Below are positions 28,151 through 37,262 of a stretch of DNA of 50,324 bases, piece after piece (position 1 is the stretch's first letter; the number at the start of each line of letters is the position of its first letter). The DNA is from Actinomadura sp. CNU-125 (lineage in GTDB: Bacteria > Actinomycetota > Actinomycetes > Streptosporangiales > Streptosporangiaceae). Position numbers and translations under genes: made by a program. Below the pieces are notes generated by a model that worked only from the letters and a program-made list of their open reading frames with translations, did not search any database and was not told where the DNA came from. The stretch lies in contig NZ_MKJY01000388.1 in assembly GCF_001942465.1 (NCBI RefSeq), positions 1 to 50,324 on the forward strand, given 5' to 3'.

Positions 28151-29548
28151 TCAGGAGGTCTGTGCGGGGAGGCTCGGGTTGAGGCCGGGAAGGGCGTCGG
28201 GGTCGTTGCGGACGGTGGCGGGGTTGGTCTCCCGCAACACCCAGGCGCAGACCAGGGTGATCAGGCCCATGGCTGCGATGAATGTCGAGACCAGGAACGT
28301 CGACCCGGTTTCTTTGAGGATGGCGGCCATGATGAACGGGGTGCCGCCGCTCACGGTGATCGACGACAGTTGGTAGGCGAGGGACGCGCCCGAGAGGCGG
28401 ACGTTCGGTTCGAGCAGCTCGCCGATGTAGGCGGCGAGGGGGCCGTAGGTCAGGGACTGGCCGATCCCGCCGACGCCGATGGCGACGGCGATGAGCGCGA
28501 TGGATCCGGTGTCGACGAGCCAGAAGTACGGGAACGCCCAGACCGCGATCAGTGCCGCGCCGAGGATGATCAGCGGTCGGCGTCCGATCCGGTCCGAGAT
28601 CCATCCCGACCCCAGCACCAGGACGGCGCCCAGAAGCGTGATGGGGATCGAGACGGACAGGACGGCGTCGCGGCTCACGTCCAGTTCGGTGGTCGCGTAG
28701 CTGACCACCCCGGCGATGCTGACGTAGAACAGGGCGTTGGTGCCGGACAGCAGACCGGAGGCGAGCAGGATGGTGCGCCAGTGTCCCTTGATCGCCTCCT
28801 TCACCGGCGCCTTGACGATCCGCCGGTGCTTGCCGGCGGCCTCGGCGGCCAGTTCGCGGAACTCGGGCGTGTCCTCGACCTTGGTCTGGATGTAGAGCGC
28901 GACGGGGAACATCAGGGCGCTGGCCAGGAACGGGACGCGCCAGCCCCAGTCGGTGAACGCCTGCTCGGAGGTGAGCCGTGACGCGGCGAGGAAGACGGTG
29001 CTGCCGAGGAAGACGCCGAACGAGACCCCCATCTGCCCGAAGGTTCCGGCGAACCCTTTGCGCTTGGGGGATGCGGACTCGGTGAGCAGCAGGACGACGC
29101 CGCCCCACTGGGCGCCGCACGCGAGCCCCTGGACGAAGCGGAGCATGACCAGCAGGGTCGGGGCGAGGACACCGATGGTTCCGGCTCCCGGCAGGCAGCC
29201 GATCAGGAACGTGCCCAGCCCCATCATCACCATGGACGCGACCACGATCTTCTTGCGGCCATGGCGGTCGCCGAGGTGCCCGGCGATCACGCCGCCGATG
29301 GGCCTGGCGACGAAGCCCGCCCAGAACGTGCTGAACGAAAGCAGGATGCCCGTGGTCGCGGACGAGTCAGGGAAGAACACTTCGGGGAAGACGAGGGCGG
29401 CGGCCGTCCCGTAGAGGAAGAAGTCGTACCACTCGATCGAGCTGCCGATCAGCCCTGCGCTCAAAAGCTTGCCCTGGCCGCGGACGCGTGCCTCGGAGGC
29501 GCCCGGCGCGGTAGCGGAGTTGTTCACGTCCGAAGGCGGTGATGTCAT
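28151..29548 (-). CDS. MFS transporter, metabolite:H+ symporter (MHS/ProP-ShiA-like)
   Basis: 465 residues with about 12 membrane helices. MHS hallmarks are the opening SSIEWYDFFLYGTAAALVFP, loop RPIGGVIAGHLGDRHGRKKI and a central RIGRRPLII. AAAGGAGCG lies just before ATG 29548. Family members import organic acids and compatible solutes by proton symport. Linked to CoA ligase and beta-oxidation genes, it may import the acid that the ligase activates. A degenerate copy of the local operator lies just upstream (29562-29581). Confidence 0.92.
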   Translation of the reverse strand: MTSPPSDVNNSATAPGASEARVRGQGKLLSAGLIGSSIEWYDFFLYGTAAALVFPEVFFPDSSATTGILLSFSTFWAGFVARPIGGVIAGHLGDRHGRKKIVVASMVMMGLGTFLIGCLPGAGTIGVLAPTLLVMLRFVQGLACGAQWGGVVLLLTESASPKRKGFAGTFGQMGVSFGVFLGSTVFLAASRLTSEQAFTDWGWRVPFLASALMFPVALYIQTKVEDTPEFRELAAEAAGKHRRIVKAPVKEAIKGHWRTILLASGLLSGTNALFYVSIAGVVSYATTELDVSRDAVLSVSIPITLLGAVLVLGSGWISDRIGRRPLIILGAALIAVWAFPYFWLVDTGSIALIAVAIGVGGIGQSLTYGPLAAYIGELLEPNVRLSGASLAYQLSSITVSGGTPFIMAAILKETGSTFLVSTFIAAMGLITLVCAWVLRETNPATVRNDPDALPGLNPSLPAQTS

Positions 29549-29560
29549 GTGATCGCTCCT

Positions 29561-29586
29561 TTGGTGAATTCGACACCAAGTTCAAC
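29561..29586. promoter_or_regulatory. Degenerate copy of the catabolic-region operator
   Basis: 29562-29581 matches the site at 39952 in 14 of 20 positions, including the centre TGAATTCGA and the right half CAAGT. The nested inverted repeat TTGGTG/CACCAA and a following TTCAAC half-site resemble the tandem half-sites of the stronger copies. It lies 13-38 bases upstream of the MFS start. Confidence 0.4.
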
Positions 29587-29641
29587 TGGGGTGGACGCCC
29601 TACCGCGGTCGAGCGGGAGGACGGGGAGCGTGGTCGGGTCG

Positions 29642-30277
29642 TCAGGCGAGCGGAACGCCGAGCGCGTCCGCGAGTTCGCGGACGGTCGTTGCGGCGTCGC
29701 GGTGCAGGATTCCGCCGATGTCGAGGCGCGCGGCGCCCCGGAGGTTCTGTTCGAGGTCGTCGATCAGCACGCAGTCGCGGGGCTCGACGCCGAGCCGCTC
29801 GCACGCGATCTGGTAGATGCGGCGGCTGGGCTTGCGGACGCCGACCTCGCTGGAGATGACGGCGACATCGGCCAGTTCGGCGAGATCGATGCCTTTGTAA
29901 CCGTCGTCGCCGAGCGCGTTGGACACGATCGCCACCGGGACGCCGTGCTCGCGCAGTCGGCGGACTGCCCCGAGCATCGTCTCGTCCAGGTGGAGGCCGG
30001 CCTGGATCTGGGCGATGAGGCCGGGGGCGACCTCCGGCACGCCGTGGGCCCGCAGCCGGGCCGCGAACCCCGCTTCGAAGTCGGCCTCCGGCATCCGTCC
30101 GCATTCGTGCTCGACTAGGAGCTTCCCGGACTGCTCGTCCTGGCGCAGCAGCCGTTCGACGAGCAGCGGATCACCGCAGACAAGGGTGGAGGCGGCCCGG
30201 AACGCGGCGAAGACGTCGCTGGTCAGGACGCCGCCGACGTCGGTGAGTACCGCCCGTCGCGGCCCGGCCCCGGCCAT
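29642..30277 (-). CDS. HAD-superfamily phosphatase, ACAD10 N-domain-like
   Basis: 211 residues. Motif I is VLTDVGGVLTSD. The usual second Asp (DxDGT) is Gly (DVGG), as in several HAD proteins of acyl-CoA clusters and the HAD part of ACAD10-like proteins. Motif II is IVSNALG, motif III is around VGVRKPSRRIY, and motif IV is CVLIDDLEQNLRGA. It starts one base after the thiolase stop, so it is coupled to that operon. With the APH kinase and the ACAD11-like dehydrogenase it recreates the three domains of animal ACAD10. I infer a role in phosphate handling on hydroxyacyl-CoA intermediates. Confidence 0.82.
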   Translation of the reverse strand: MAGAGPRRAVLTDVGGVLTSDVFAAFRAASTLVCGDPLLVERLLRQDEQSGKLLVEHECGRMPEADFEAGFAARLRAHGVPEVAPGLIAQIQAGLHLDETMLGAVRRLREHGVPVAIVSNALGDDGYKGIDLAELADVAVISSEVGVRKPSRRIYQIACERLGVEPRDCVLIDDLEQNLRGAARLDIGGILHRDAATTVRELADALGVPLA

Positions 30278-30278
30278 G

Positions 30279-31478
30279 TCAGACCACCTCGAACAGGCCG
30301 GCCGCGCCCATGCCGCCGCCGACGCACATGGTGATCACCACGTGCCGGACGCCGCGGCGCCGGCCTTCGATGAGCGCGTGGGCGACCAGCCGCGCGCCGG
30401 TCATTCCGTACGGGTGGCCGACGGAGATGCCGCCGCCGTCGACGTTGCAGAGTCCGGGGTCGATGCCCAGTTCGTCCTGGCAGTACACGGCCTGGGAGGC
30501 GAACGCCTCGTTCAGTTCCCACAGGCCGATGTCGTCGACGGTCAGGCCGTGTTCCTTGAGGAGGCATGGGACGGCGAGCACCGGCCCGATGCCCATCTCG
30601 TCCGGCTCGCACCCGGCGACGGCGATCCCGCGGTAGATGCCGAGCGGTTCGAGCCCGCGGCGTTCGGCTTCGCTCGCCTCCATGAGCACCGAGGCCGATG
30701 CCCCGTCCGACAGCTGGGAGGAGTTGCCCGCCGTGACGGTCGAGCGCTCGGTGACCTTGCCGTCCGGCAGCACCGTCCGCAGCCCGGCGAGCCCGTCCAG
30801 GGTGGTGGACGGGCGGTTCCCCTCGTCGCGGGAGAGGGTCACCTCCTCTTCGTGCTCCCGGCCCGTCTCCTTGTCCACGACCTTGCGGACGGTGGTGAGC
30901 GGAACGATTTCGTCGTCGAACCGTCCGGCCGCCTGCGCCTCGGCCGTCCGGCGCTGGGAGGCGAGGGCGAACTCATCCTGGCGTTCGCGGTCCACGCCGT
31001 AGCGTTCGGCGACGATCTCGGCGGTCTCGAGCATCGGCATGTAGATCGACGGTTTGTGCTCCTGCAGCCAGGGGTCGGCCATCCGGTGCGTGTTGAGGTG
31101 GTCGTTCTGCACGAGGGAGATCGACTCGACGCCGCCGGCCACCGCCACGCGCATCCCGTCGTGGGTGATCTGCTTGGCCGCCGTCGCGATCGCCATCAGG
31201 CCGGACGAGCACTGCCGGTCGATCGTCATGCCGGGCACCGTCTCCGGCAGCCCGGCGCGGATCGCGGCCTGGCGGGCGACGTTGCCGCCGGAGCTGCCTT
31301 GTTGGAGCGCGCAGCCGAGGACGAGGTCTTCGATCTCGCCGCCGTCGACGCCCGCCCGTTCGACCGCGTGCGAGATCGCGTGGGCGGCGAGGTGCTGGGC
31401 CTGGGTGTCGTTGAAAGCGCCCCGGTAGGCCCGGCCGATCGGCGTACGCGCGGTCGACACGAGAACCGCTTGCTTCAT
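30279..31478 (-). CDS. Acetyl-CoA C-acyltransferase (thiolase)
   Basis: 399 residues from ATG 31478 (AAGGGGA six bases upstream). The nucleophile Cys90 is in [12 protein letters not shown], the catalytic His in [15 protein letters not shown] and the second Cys in [16 protein letters not shown]. It cleaves 3-oxoacyl-CoA to acetyl-CoA and a shortened acyl-CoA (or condenses in reverse); the catabolic neighbours favour cleavage. It lies between an SDR gene upstream and a HAD gene downstream in one leftward operon. Confidence 0.94.
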   Translation of the reverse strand: MKQAVLVSTARTPIGRAYRGAFNDTQAQHLAAHAISHAVERAGVDGGEIEDLVLGCALQQGSSGGNVARQAAIRAGLPETVPGMTIDRQCSSGLMAIATAAKQITHDGMRVAVAGGVESISLVQNDHLNTHRMADPWLQEHKPSIYMPMLETAEIVAERYGVDRERQDEFALASQRRTAEAQAAGRFDDEIVPLTTVRKVVDKETGREHEEEVTLSRDEGNRPSTTLDGLAGLRTVLPDGKVTERSTVTAGNSSQLSDGASASVLMEASEAERRGLEPLGIYRGIAVAGCEPDEMGIGPVLAVPCLLKEHGLTVDDIGLWELNEAFASQAVYCQDELGIDPGLCNVDGGGISVGHPYGMTGARLVAHALIEGRRRGVRHVVITMCVGGGMGAAGLFEVV

Positions 31479-31507
31479 TGGGATTCCCCTTCTCGTTCGG
31501 AGGTCGG

Positions 31508-32266
31508 TCAGACGGTGGGGCCGCCGGCCACGTAGAGGACCTGGCCGGAGACGAAGCCCGCCTCCTCGCCGGCGAGATAGGCGACGGCGCTCGCGATGTC
31601 GTCCGGGCGGCCCGTGCGGCCGACCGTGATCTGGGACGCCGCGGCGCGCTTGAACTCCTCGAAGTCCATGCCCATGCGGGCGGCGGTGGCCGCGGTCATC
31701 TCGGTCTCGATGAACCCGGGGGCGATCGCGTTCGCGGTGACGCCGTACCGTCCCAGCTCCAAAGCCAGCGTCTTGGTGAAGCCCTGCAGACCGGCCTTGG
31801 CGGCGGAGTAGTTGACCTGGCCGCGGTTTCCGAGCGCGGACGTGCTCGACAGGTTCACGATCCGGCCGAAGCCGGCCTCGACCATGTGCGCCTGGGCGGC
31901 CCGGGTCATCAGGAACGCTCCGCGCAGGTGGACGTTCATGACCGCGTCCCAGTCCTCGACGCGCATTTTGAACAGCAGGTCGTCGCGGATGATCCCGGCG
32001 TTGTTCACCAGGACGGTCGGCGGCCCGAAGGCGTCGGCCACTGCCCGGACGGCGTCGGCCGTGGTCGTCTCGTCGGTGACGTCGGCGCCCACGGCCAGGG
32101 CGGCGCCGCCGTCGGCGGTGATCGCCTGCACGGTGTCGGCGCACGCCTCCGCGTCCAGGTCGACGACGCCGACCGCCATGCCGTCGGCGGCGAGCCGCCG
32201 CGCGACCGCGGCGCCGATGCCCCGGGCTCCTCCGGTCACGATGGCCGTTCTCTTGTGCCGTCCCAC
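31508..32266 (-). CDS. Short-chain dehydrogenase/reductase, FabG-like
   Basis: 252 residues from GTG 32266, with AAGGAG six bases upstream. Cofactor motif TGGARGIG (about 10-17), structural NNAG, and catalytic Ser (NLSSTSA) and Tyr-Lys (VNYSAAKAG). It should interconvert a 3-hydroxy- or other hydroxyacyl-CoA and its keto form with NAD(P). It sits between the APH-like kinase and thiolase genes. The upstream frame runs into it without a stop in this sequence, giving a false kinase-SDR fusion; the good ribosome site argues for a separate protein. Confidence 0.92.
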   Translation of the reverse strand: MGRHKRTAIVTGGARGIGAAVARRLAADGMAVGVVDLDAEACADTVQAITADGGAALAVGADVTDETTTADAVRAVADAFGPPTVLVNNAGIIRDDLLFKMRVEDWDAVMNVHLRGAFLMTRAAQAHMVEAGFGRIVNLSSTSALGNRGQVNYSAAKAGLQGFTKTLALELGRYGVTANAIAPGFIETEMTAATAARMGMDFEEFKRAAASQITVGRTGRPDDIASAVAYLAGEEAGFVSGQVLYVAGGPTV

Positions 32267-32276
32267 TGCCTTCTCC

Positions 32277-33352
32277 TTATGGGGTGGTTCGTTCGCTTCG
32301 TTCGGGGTTCGTGCGGGCGGGGGGGGCGAGATGCCGGCCGCGTCCGCGATGCCCGCGGCCTCGGTGACCAGCGCATCGATCTGCCGCACGGTCGGGGCGC
32401 CTGCGGCGGCCCGGTTTCGCGGGTCGTCCTTGGACCGGCGCAGGACGCCTTCGCCGATGATCGCGATCTTCCAGAGCGCGAGCGCGTGCCAGAAGGCCAG
32501 TGCGCCGGGGTCCCTGCCCGTCGCCGCGAGGTAAACGGCGGCCATCTCGTCCTGGCGGGGGAACCCCGGCATGGCCGTCGCGGACCGCTCGACGCCCAGT
32601 GCGTCCGCCGACTCCGGCCAGTACGCCAGGAGGGACCCGACGTCCGCCAGGGGGTCGCCCAGCGTGCACAGTTCCCAGTCGAGGACCGCGCGGATCCGGC
32701 CGTCGTCGGGAGAAGCGATCATGTTGCCCAGGTGGAAGTCGCCGTGGACGAGCGTCGTCTCGTGCTGGACCGGGATGGCGGCCAAGAGCCGTTCGGTCAG
32801 GGTCACCAGCATGGGAAGCTCCCGCGTCTTGGACTTCTCCCACTGGACGAACCAGCGGTTGAGCTGGCGCTCGGCGTAGGAGCCGTGGCGGGCGAGATCC
32901 GTCAGGCCCGTTGCGTCCAAGTCCACCGCGTGAATTTCGCCCAAGGTCTCGGCCATGGACAGCCCGGTCGCGCGGCGCCGCTCCGGTGGCAGGGTCTCGG
33001 CGACGATCGGCCGGTCGATGACCAGCCCGTCGACGAACTCCATCAGCACCAGCGGCACAGCCCCGTCGGTCTTCACCCCGTGCACGCGCGGCGTGGGCAC
33101 CGGGGTGCGCTCCAGCGCCGACAGGATCCGCGCCTCGCGCGCCACGTCGTGCGCGGAGGCGAGCAGCCGGCCCAGCGGCGGTCGGCGCAGCACCCAGCGC
33201 CGTCCGTCCTGGTCCGCGACATCGAAGGTCAGGTTCGACTGCCCGATCCCCAGCCGCTGGAGCCGCAGCGGCTCGGAGAACTCGATGCCCAGCGCGGCCA
33301 TCCACGCCGATACCTCGGCGGGGTCCGCTCCGAGAGACACCACGTCACCCAT
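32277..33352 (-). CDS. APH-fold phosphotransferase, acyl-CoA-dehydrogenase-associated kinase (3' end frameshifted)
   Basis: About 358 residues from ATG 33352 (GGAGG seven bases upstream). Kinase motifs are Brenner-type LVHGDFHLGNM and metal-binding VLDWELCTLGDPLADVGSLLAYW. It resembles the APH domain of ACAD10/ACAD11 and LvaA-type 4-hydroxyacyl-CoA kinases. In the visible frame no stop occurs before the SDR gene. One more C in the eight-base C run of the coding strand (G run 32319-32326) would end the protein at TAA 32277-32279, which overlaps the SDR ribosome site, a typical coupling. The start overlaps the upstream SDR gene by eight bases. Confidence 0.87.
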
Positions 33353-34145
33353 CGGCCGCCCTCCGGCCGGACCGGTTCGTCCGGGTCTTGCGGTCGGTGG
33401 TGTCGCCGAGCAGCGCGCCCCCGTCGGCCACCAGGGTCTCCCCGGTGATCCAGGACGCGGTGTCGGACGCGAGGAACGCCACGGCGGCGCCGATGTCGTC
33501 CGGTTCGCCGATGCGGCCGAGCGCGAACGCCGCACCGAGACGCTCCTCGTTGCCGCTCCACAGCCCCTCGGCCAACCGTGTCCTGACCACCCCCGGAGCG
33601 ACCGCGTTCACCCGCACGCCCGGCGAGAGTTCCAGGGCCAGTTGCCTGGTCAGGTGGATCAGCGCGGCCTTCGTCGCGTTGTAGACGCCGAGGTCGGCCT
33701 CGACGGCCATACCACCGACCGAGGCGACGTTCACCACCGCGCCGCCGTGCTCGCCCATCCACGCCTTGACGGCCAGGGACGTCCAGAGCAGCGGACCCCA
33801 CAGGTTGACATCGACGGTCTTGGCGAACCGGGCGTGGTCCTGGTCGATCAGGGGTCCGTGCGCCGGATTGGTGCCGGCATTGTTCACCAGGACGTCGATG
33901 CTGCCGAAGCGTTCGACGGTCGAGTCCACACAGCGGCGCGCCGCCTCTTCGTCGGTCACGTGCGCGGCGACGCCCAGGGCGTTCCCGCGCACCTGTGCGG
34001 CGGCGGCGTCGGCGGCGTCCTGCTTGCGGGAGGTGAGGACGACGTTCGCGCCGGCCTCCGCGAGCCGCTGCGCCGCCGCCAGCCCGATACCGCGCGACGC
34101 GCCCGTTATGACGGCCGTGCGGCCGCTGAGGTCCCGCCCGTTCAT
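33345..34145 (-). CDS. Short-chain dehydrogenase/reductase
   Basis: 266 residues. Cofactor motif [19 protein letters not shown], catalytic Ser region NVASVGGM and Tyr-Lys in [12 protein letters not shown]. The C-terminus [11 protein letters not shown] is typical of the family. ATG 34145 overlaps the stop of the dehydrogenase gene upstream (ATGA) and its 3' end overlaps the kinase start, so three genes are translationally linked. It probably handles a hydroxy- or ketoacyl-CoA in the same pathway; in levulinate catabolism an SDR (LvaD) interconverts 4-oxo- and 4-hydroxyacyl-CoA. Confidence 0.92.
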   Translation of the reverse strand: MNGRDLSGRTAVITGASRGIGLAAAQRLAEAGANVVLTSRKQDAADAAAAQVRGNALGVAAHVTDEEAARRCVDSTVERFGSIDVLVNNAGTNPAHGPLIDQDHARFAKTVDVNLWGPLLWTSLAVKAWMGEHGGAVVNVASVGGMAVEADLGVYNATKAALIHLTRQLALELSPGVRVNAVAPGVVRTRLAEGLWSGNEERLGAAFALGRIGEPDDIGAAVAFLASDTASWITGETLVADGGALLGDTTDRKTRTNRSGRRAADG

Positions 34146-35437
34146 GAATCGGCCCGCGCGGCGTCTCGCCCGTTCTCGGACGGAACGGTGGTCCGTTCCG
34201 GCGCCGCCGTCCCGGTGTCGCCCGCGGACACGCGGTGCCTGCGCAGCTCCCACTGCGCGATCGCGCGCTTGTGGACTTCGTCGGGGCCGTCGGCCAGCCG
34301 CAGCGTGCGGAGCTGCGCCCAGGCGTTGGCCAGCGGGAAGTCGTCGGTGACGCCGCCTGCGCCGTGGATCTGGATCGCGCGGTCGACGATCCGCAGCGCC
34401 ATCGCCGGCGCGGCCACCTTGATCGCGGCGATCTCCGTCCGCGCCTCCTTGTTGCCGGCGGTGTCCATCATCCACGCGGCTTTCAGGGTCAGCAGCCGAG
34501 TCTGCTCGATCTCGATCCGCGCCTCGGCGATCCAGTCCTGGATGTTGGCGCGGTCGCTGACCGGCTGCCCGAAGGTGACGCGGGAGTCGGCGCGGCGGCA
34601 CAGCAGTTCCAGGGCGCGCTCGGCCACCCCGATCACGCGCATGCAGTGGTGGATCCGGCCCGGGCCGAGCCGGGCCTGGCTGATCGCGAACCCTTCGCCC
34701 TCGCCCTTGAGGACGTCGCGGGCCGGGACGCGCACGCCGTCGAAGGCGATCTCGGCGTGCCCCTCGCGGTCGGTGTAGCCGAACACCGGGAGGTTGCGGA
34801 CGACGGTGACGCCGGGGGCGTCGATCGGGACGACCATCATCGACTGCTGCCGGTGCGCGGGGGCGTCCGGGTCCGTCTTGCCCATCACGATGAGCACCCT
34901 GCAGTTCCTGTGCATCGCGTTGGAGGCGAACCACTTCCGCCCGTTGAGGACGTACTCGTCACCGTCGCGCTCCATGCGCAGCTCGATGTTGGTGGCGTCC
35001 GAGCTGGCGACCCCGGGCTCGGTCATCGCGAACGCCGAGCGGATCTTCCCCTCCAGCAGGGGCTTGAGGTACGTCTCTTTGTGCTCGTCGGTACCGAAGA
35101 GGGTGAGCACCTCCATGTTCCCGGTGTCGGGGGCTGAGCAATTGCAGGCTTCCGGGGCGAGGTGGACGCTGCGTCCCATGATCTCCGCCAGCGGGGCGTA
35201 CTCCAGATTGCTCAGCCCGGGAGCCCACTCGGCGTGCGGGTGGAAGAGGTTCCACAACCCGCGGCGGCGCGCCTCCGCCTTCAGGTCCTCAACGATCTGC
35301 GGGTGGTGGTGCGGGTCGCCGGACTCGCGCATCTGGCGCTCGTAGACGGCCTCAGCCGGGTAGACGTGGTCGTCCATGAACTCCAGCAGGTCGGCCCGGA
35401 ACCGCTTGGCGCGATCGGAGACGAAAAGCAGATCCAC
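34142..35437 (-). CDS. Acyl-CoA dehydrogenase, ACAD11-like
   Basis: 431 residues from GTG 35437, with AAGGA six bases upstream. FAD-binding and catalytic regions include [62 protein letters not shown] and [40 protein letters not shown]. The [10 protein letters not shown] and LADGPDEVH stretches are diagnostic of the ACAD10/ACAD11 type. It heads the operon dehydrogenase-SDR-kinase-SDR-thiolase-HAD. In the ACAD11/LvaC system the kinase phosphorylates 4-hydroxyacyl-CoA and the dehydrogenase eliminates phosphate; I infer that role here. A strong operator lies 31-50 bases upstream. Confidence 0.93.
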   Translation of the reverse strand: MDLLFVSDRAKRFRADLLEFMDDHVYPAEAVYERQMRESGDPHHHPQIVEDLKAEARRRGLWNLFHPHAEWAPGLSNLEYAPLAEIMGRSVHLAPEACNCSAPDTGNMEVLTLFGTDEHKETYLKPLLEGKIRSAFAMTEPGVASSDATNIELRMERDGDEYVLNGRKWFASNAMHRNCRVLIVMGKTDPDAPAHRQQSMMVVPIDAPGVTVVRNLPVFGYTDREGHAEIAFDGVRVPARDVLKGEGEGFAISQARLGPGRIHHCMRVIGVAERALELLCRRADSRVTFGQPVSDRANIQDWIAEARIEIEQTRLLTLKAAWMMDTAGNKEARTEIAAIKVAAPAMALRIVDRAIQIHGAGGVTDDFPLANAWAQLRTLRLADGPDEVHKRAIAQWELRRHRVSAGDTGTAAPERTTVPSENGRDAARADS

Positions 35438-35467
35438 GTGTGGTCCTTCCGGGGGTCTGTAGCTTGA

Positions 35468-35487
35468 ACTTGAATGCGGGTTCAAGT
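35468..35487. promoter_or_regulatory. Operator copy 1, between the ACAD11-like operon and maoC
   Basis: ACTTGAATGCGGGTTCAAGT: perfect 7-bp arms, 6-base spacer, 18 of 20 identical to the copy at 39952. An extra half-site (CTTGA) overlaps on the left. It lies between divergent starts 35437 and 35539 and should control both. Confidence 0.75.
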
Positions 35488-35538
35488 AATACTCGAATCC
35501 ACGCCCGACTTCAAGAGCCGGAAGGAACCGACCATCAG

Positions 35539-36021
35539 ATGATCGACACGAGCGCGCTGCCCGTACGCCCCGCCACGTTCACCGAACTCCGGGAGCTGAT
35601 CGGCAAGGAGATCGGCCCCACGGAGTGGCACGAGGTCACCCAGGAGCGCGTCGACGCCTTCGCCGCCGCGACGGGCGACCACCAGTGGATCCACGTCGAC
35701 CCCGAGCGGGCGGCCGCGAGCCCGCTCGGGACGACGATCGCGCACGGGCTTTACAGCCTCTCGCTCGGACCGGTGTTCTCCTACGCCCTGCTGTCGCTCG
35801 AAGGGTTCGGGCACTCGCTCAACTACGGCTACGACAAGGTGCGGTTCCCCGCGGCGGTCCCGGTGGGGTCGCGCATCCGCATGCGGGCCACCATCGCGGC
35901 CGTCGACAACGTCCCCGGCGGCGTCCAGGTCAGGACGGTGCAGAAGTTCGAGTGCGAGGGCGTCGGCAAGCCCGCGGTCGTCGCCGAATCGCTGGCACGG
36001 GTCGTCGAGAGCGGCGCCTGA
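35539..36021 (+). CDS. MaoC-like (R)-specific enoyl-CoA hydratase
   Basis: 160 residues from ATG 35539. A single hot-dog domain with the hydratase motif: catalytic Asp and His in [20 protein letters not shown], then [16 protein letters not shown]. It adds water to trans-2-enoyl-CoA to give (R)-3-hydroxyacyl-CoA. It is divergent from the ACAD11-like operon and shares its operator, so it should be induced together. GAAGGAACC lies upstream with a long spacer. Confidence 0.92.
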   Translation: MIDTSALPVRPATFTELRELIGKEIGPTEWHEVTQERVDAFAAATGDHQWIHVDPERAAASPLGTTIAHGLYSLSLGPVFSYALLSLEGFGHSLNYGYDKVRFPAAVPVGSRIRMRATIAAVDNVPGGVQVRTVQKFECEGVGKPAVVAESLARVVESGA

Positions 36022-36040
36022 CTCGATCCGCGCACCGGCC

Positions 36041-36073
36041 GAGGCGCGACCTTCCCCGTGAAGGTCGCGCCTC
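36041..36073. terminator. Terminator of maoC
   Basis: Perfect 14-bp inverted repeat (36041-36054 with 36060-36073), 5-base loop, then GCTCTTT. It lies between convergent maoC and a leftward dehydrogenase gene and may serve both. Confidence 0.85.
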
Positions 36074-36140
36074 GCTCTTTCCCGGGTGTTTCCGAATGTT
36101 CTTGGACGGTACGCGGACGCGGGCGTCCGTCCGTTCGTCC

Positions 36141-37262
36141 TCAGGCGGGGCTTGGGACGTCCGCCAACTCGGCGAGGGCATCGTGGTGATCGCCGACCGT
36201 ACCCAGTGCGATCGAGTCCGCCTTGGCGCGCTTGAGGTACAGGTGTGCGGGATGCTCCCAGGTCATGCCGATTCCGCCGTGTATCTGGACGCACTCCTCG
36301 GCGGCGTGTACGGCCACGGGCCCGCACCAGGACTGCGCCACCGCGATAGAGGTGCGGACCTGCTCCGCCGGCGCCGAGCCCGTCAGATCCGGGTCCGCGA
36401 GCGCTCCCGCCAGGTGGTCGGCCGCGCTCCTGGCGGCCGCCCGGGTCCGCACCAGGTCCAGCCACAGGTCGGCAAGCCGGTGCTTGAGCGCCTGGAACGA
36501 GCCGATCGGCCGCGCGAACTGCTTGCGTTCCTTGGCATAAGCCACCGTGGTGTCCAGGCACCACTCGGCGACCCCGAGCTGCTCGGAGGCGAGCAGGCCG
36601 GCGGTACAGGCCAGCGCGAAAGGCAGCGCGCCGGGGTCGTCGCAGACGGGGACGGCCGGCGCGGCGTCCAGCGTCACCGTGGCGATCGGCCTGGTCAGGT
36701 CGAGCGAGGTGACCGTGTCCACCGCGAAGTCGGTGACGGCGTGGACCGCGCCGTCCACCGGGACGAACAGGACGTCGGCCGACTCCGTACCGGCGACGCC
36801 GCGGACGACCCCTGATACCCGTCCGTCCCGCGCCACCGGCGCCTCCGCTCCCGGCCGGCCCGGGCGGTGGGGATGCGCGGCCAGGGAGACCGCGACGGCC
36901 GCCGTCGAGGCACCGGTCGCGAGGTCGGCGAGGTGCTTGTCGGCCTCGGGCGTCCCGGCGCGCAGTAGCAGGGTCGTCGCCAGGACGGCGCTGGTCAGGA
37001 ACGGGACGGGTGCGACGGCACGTCCGAGCTCCTCCAGCACGACCGCCGCCTCGCGGGGCGACGCGCCCATGCCGCCGAGCGATTCGGGGATCAGCAGTCC
37101 GGCGACGCCGACGTCCTCGGCGAGCGTCGACCACAGGCCGCTATCGCAGGGCGCCCCTTGGTCGATCAGTGCCAGGACCGTGCCCGGCGGGCACCGGTCG
37201 GCCAGCACGTCGCGCACGGTGGCGCGCAGATCCGATTCCACCTCGGTGTACAGGAGGCTCAT
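36141..37262 (-). CDS. Acyl-CoA dehydrogenase, small subunit-like (FadE28-type partner)
   Basis: 373 residues from ATG 37262, which overlaps the upstream dehydrogenase stop (ATGA). The N-terminal helices include LLIPESLGGMGASPREAAVVLEELG. The middle is shortened and lacks the usual FAD/substrate motif. The C-terminus QIHGGIGMTWEHPAHLYLKRAKA is typical of the non-catalytic-looking partner in heteromeric actinobacterial dehydrogenases such as FadE28-FadE29 (ChsE1-ChsE2). I infer that it forms an alpha2-beta2 enzyme with the gene upstream. The substrate may be a bulky or branched acyl-CoA. Confidence 0.87.
   Translation of the reverse strand: MSLLYTEVESDLRATVRDVLADRCPPGTVLALIDQGAPCDSGLWSTLAEDVGVAGLLIPESLGGMGASPREAAVVLEELGRAVAPVPFLTSAVLATTLLLRAGTPEADKHLADLATGASTAAVAVSLAAHPHRPGRPGAEAPVARDGRVSGVVRGVAGTESADVLFVPVDGAVHAVTDFAVDTVTSLDLTRPIATVTLDAAPAVPVCDDPGALPFALACTAGLLASEQLGVAEWCLDTTVAYAKERKQFARPIGSFQALKHRLADLWLDLVRTRAAARSAADHLAGALADPDLTGSAPAEQVRTSIAVAQSWCGPVAVHAAEECVQIHGGIGMTWEHPAHLYLKRAKADSIALGTVGDHHDALAELADVPSPA

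Noticed and set aside
31508..33535. A single 675-residue kinase-SDR fusion protein
   Set aside because: The SDR has its own AAGGAG-GTG start, and a one-base change in an eight-base run restores a stop overlapping that site.
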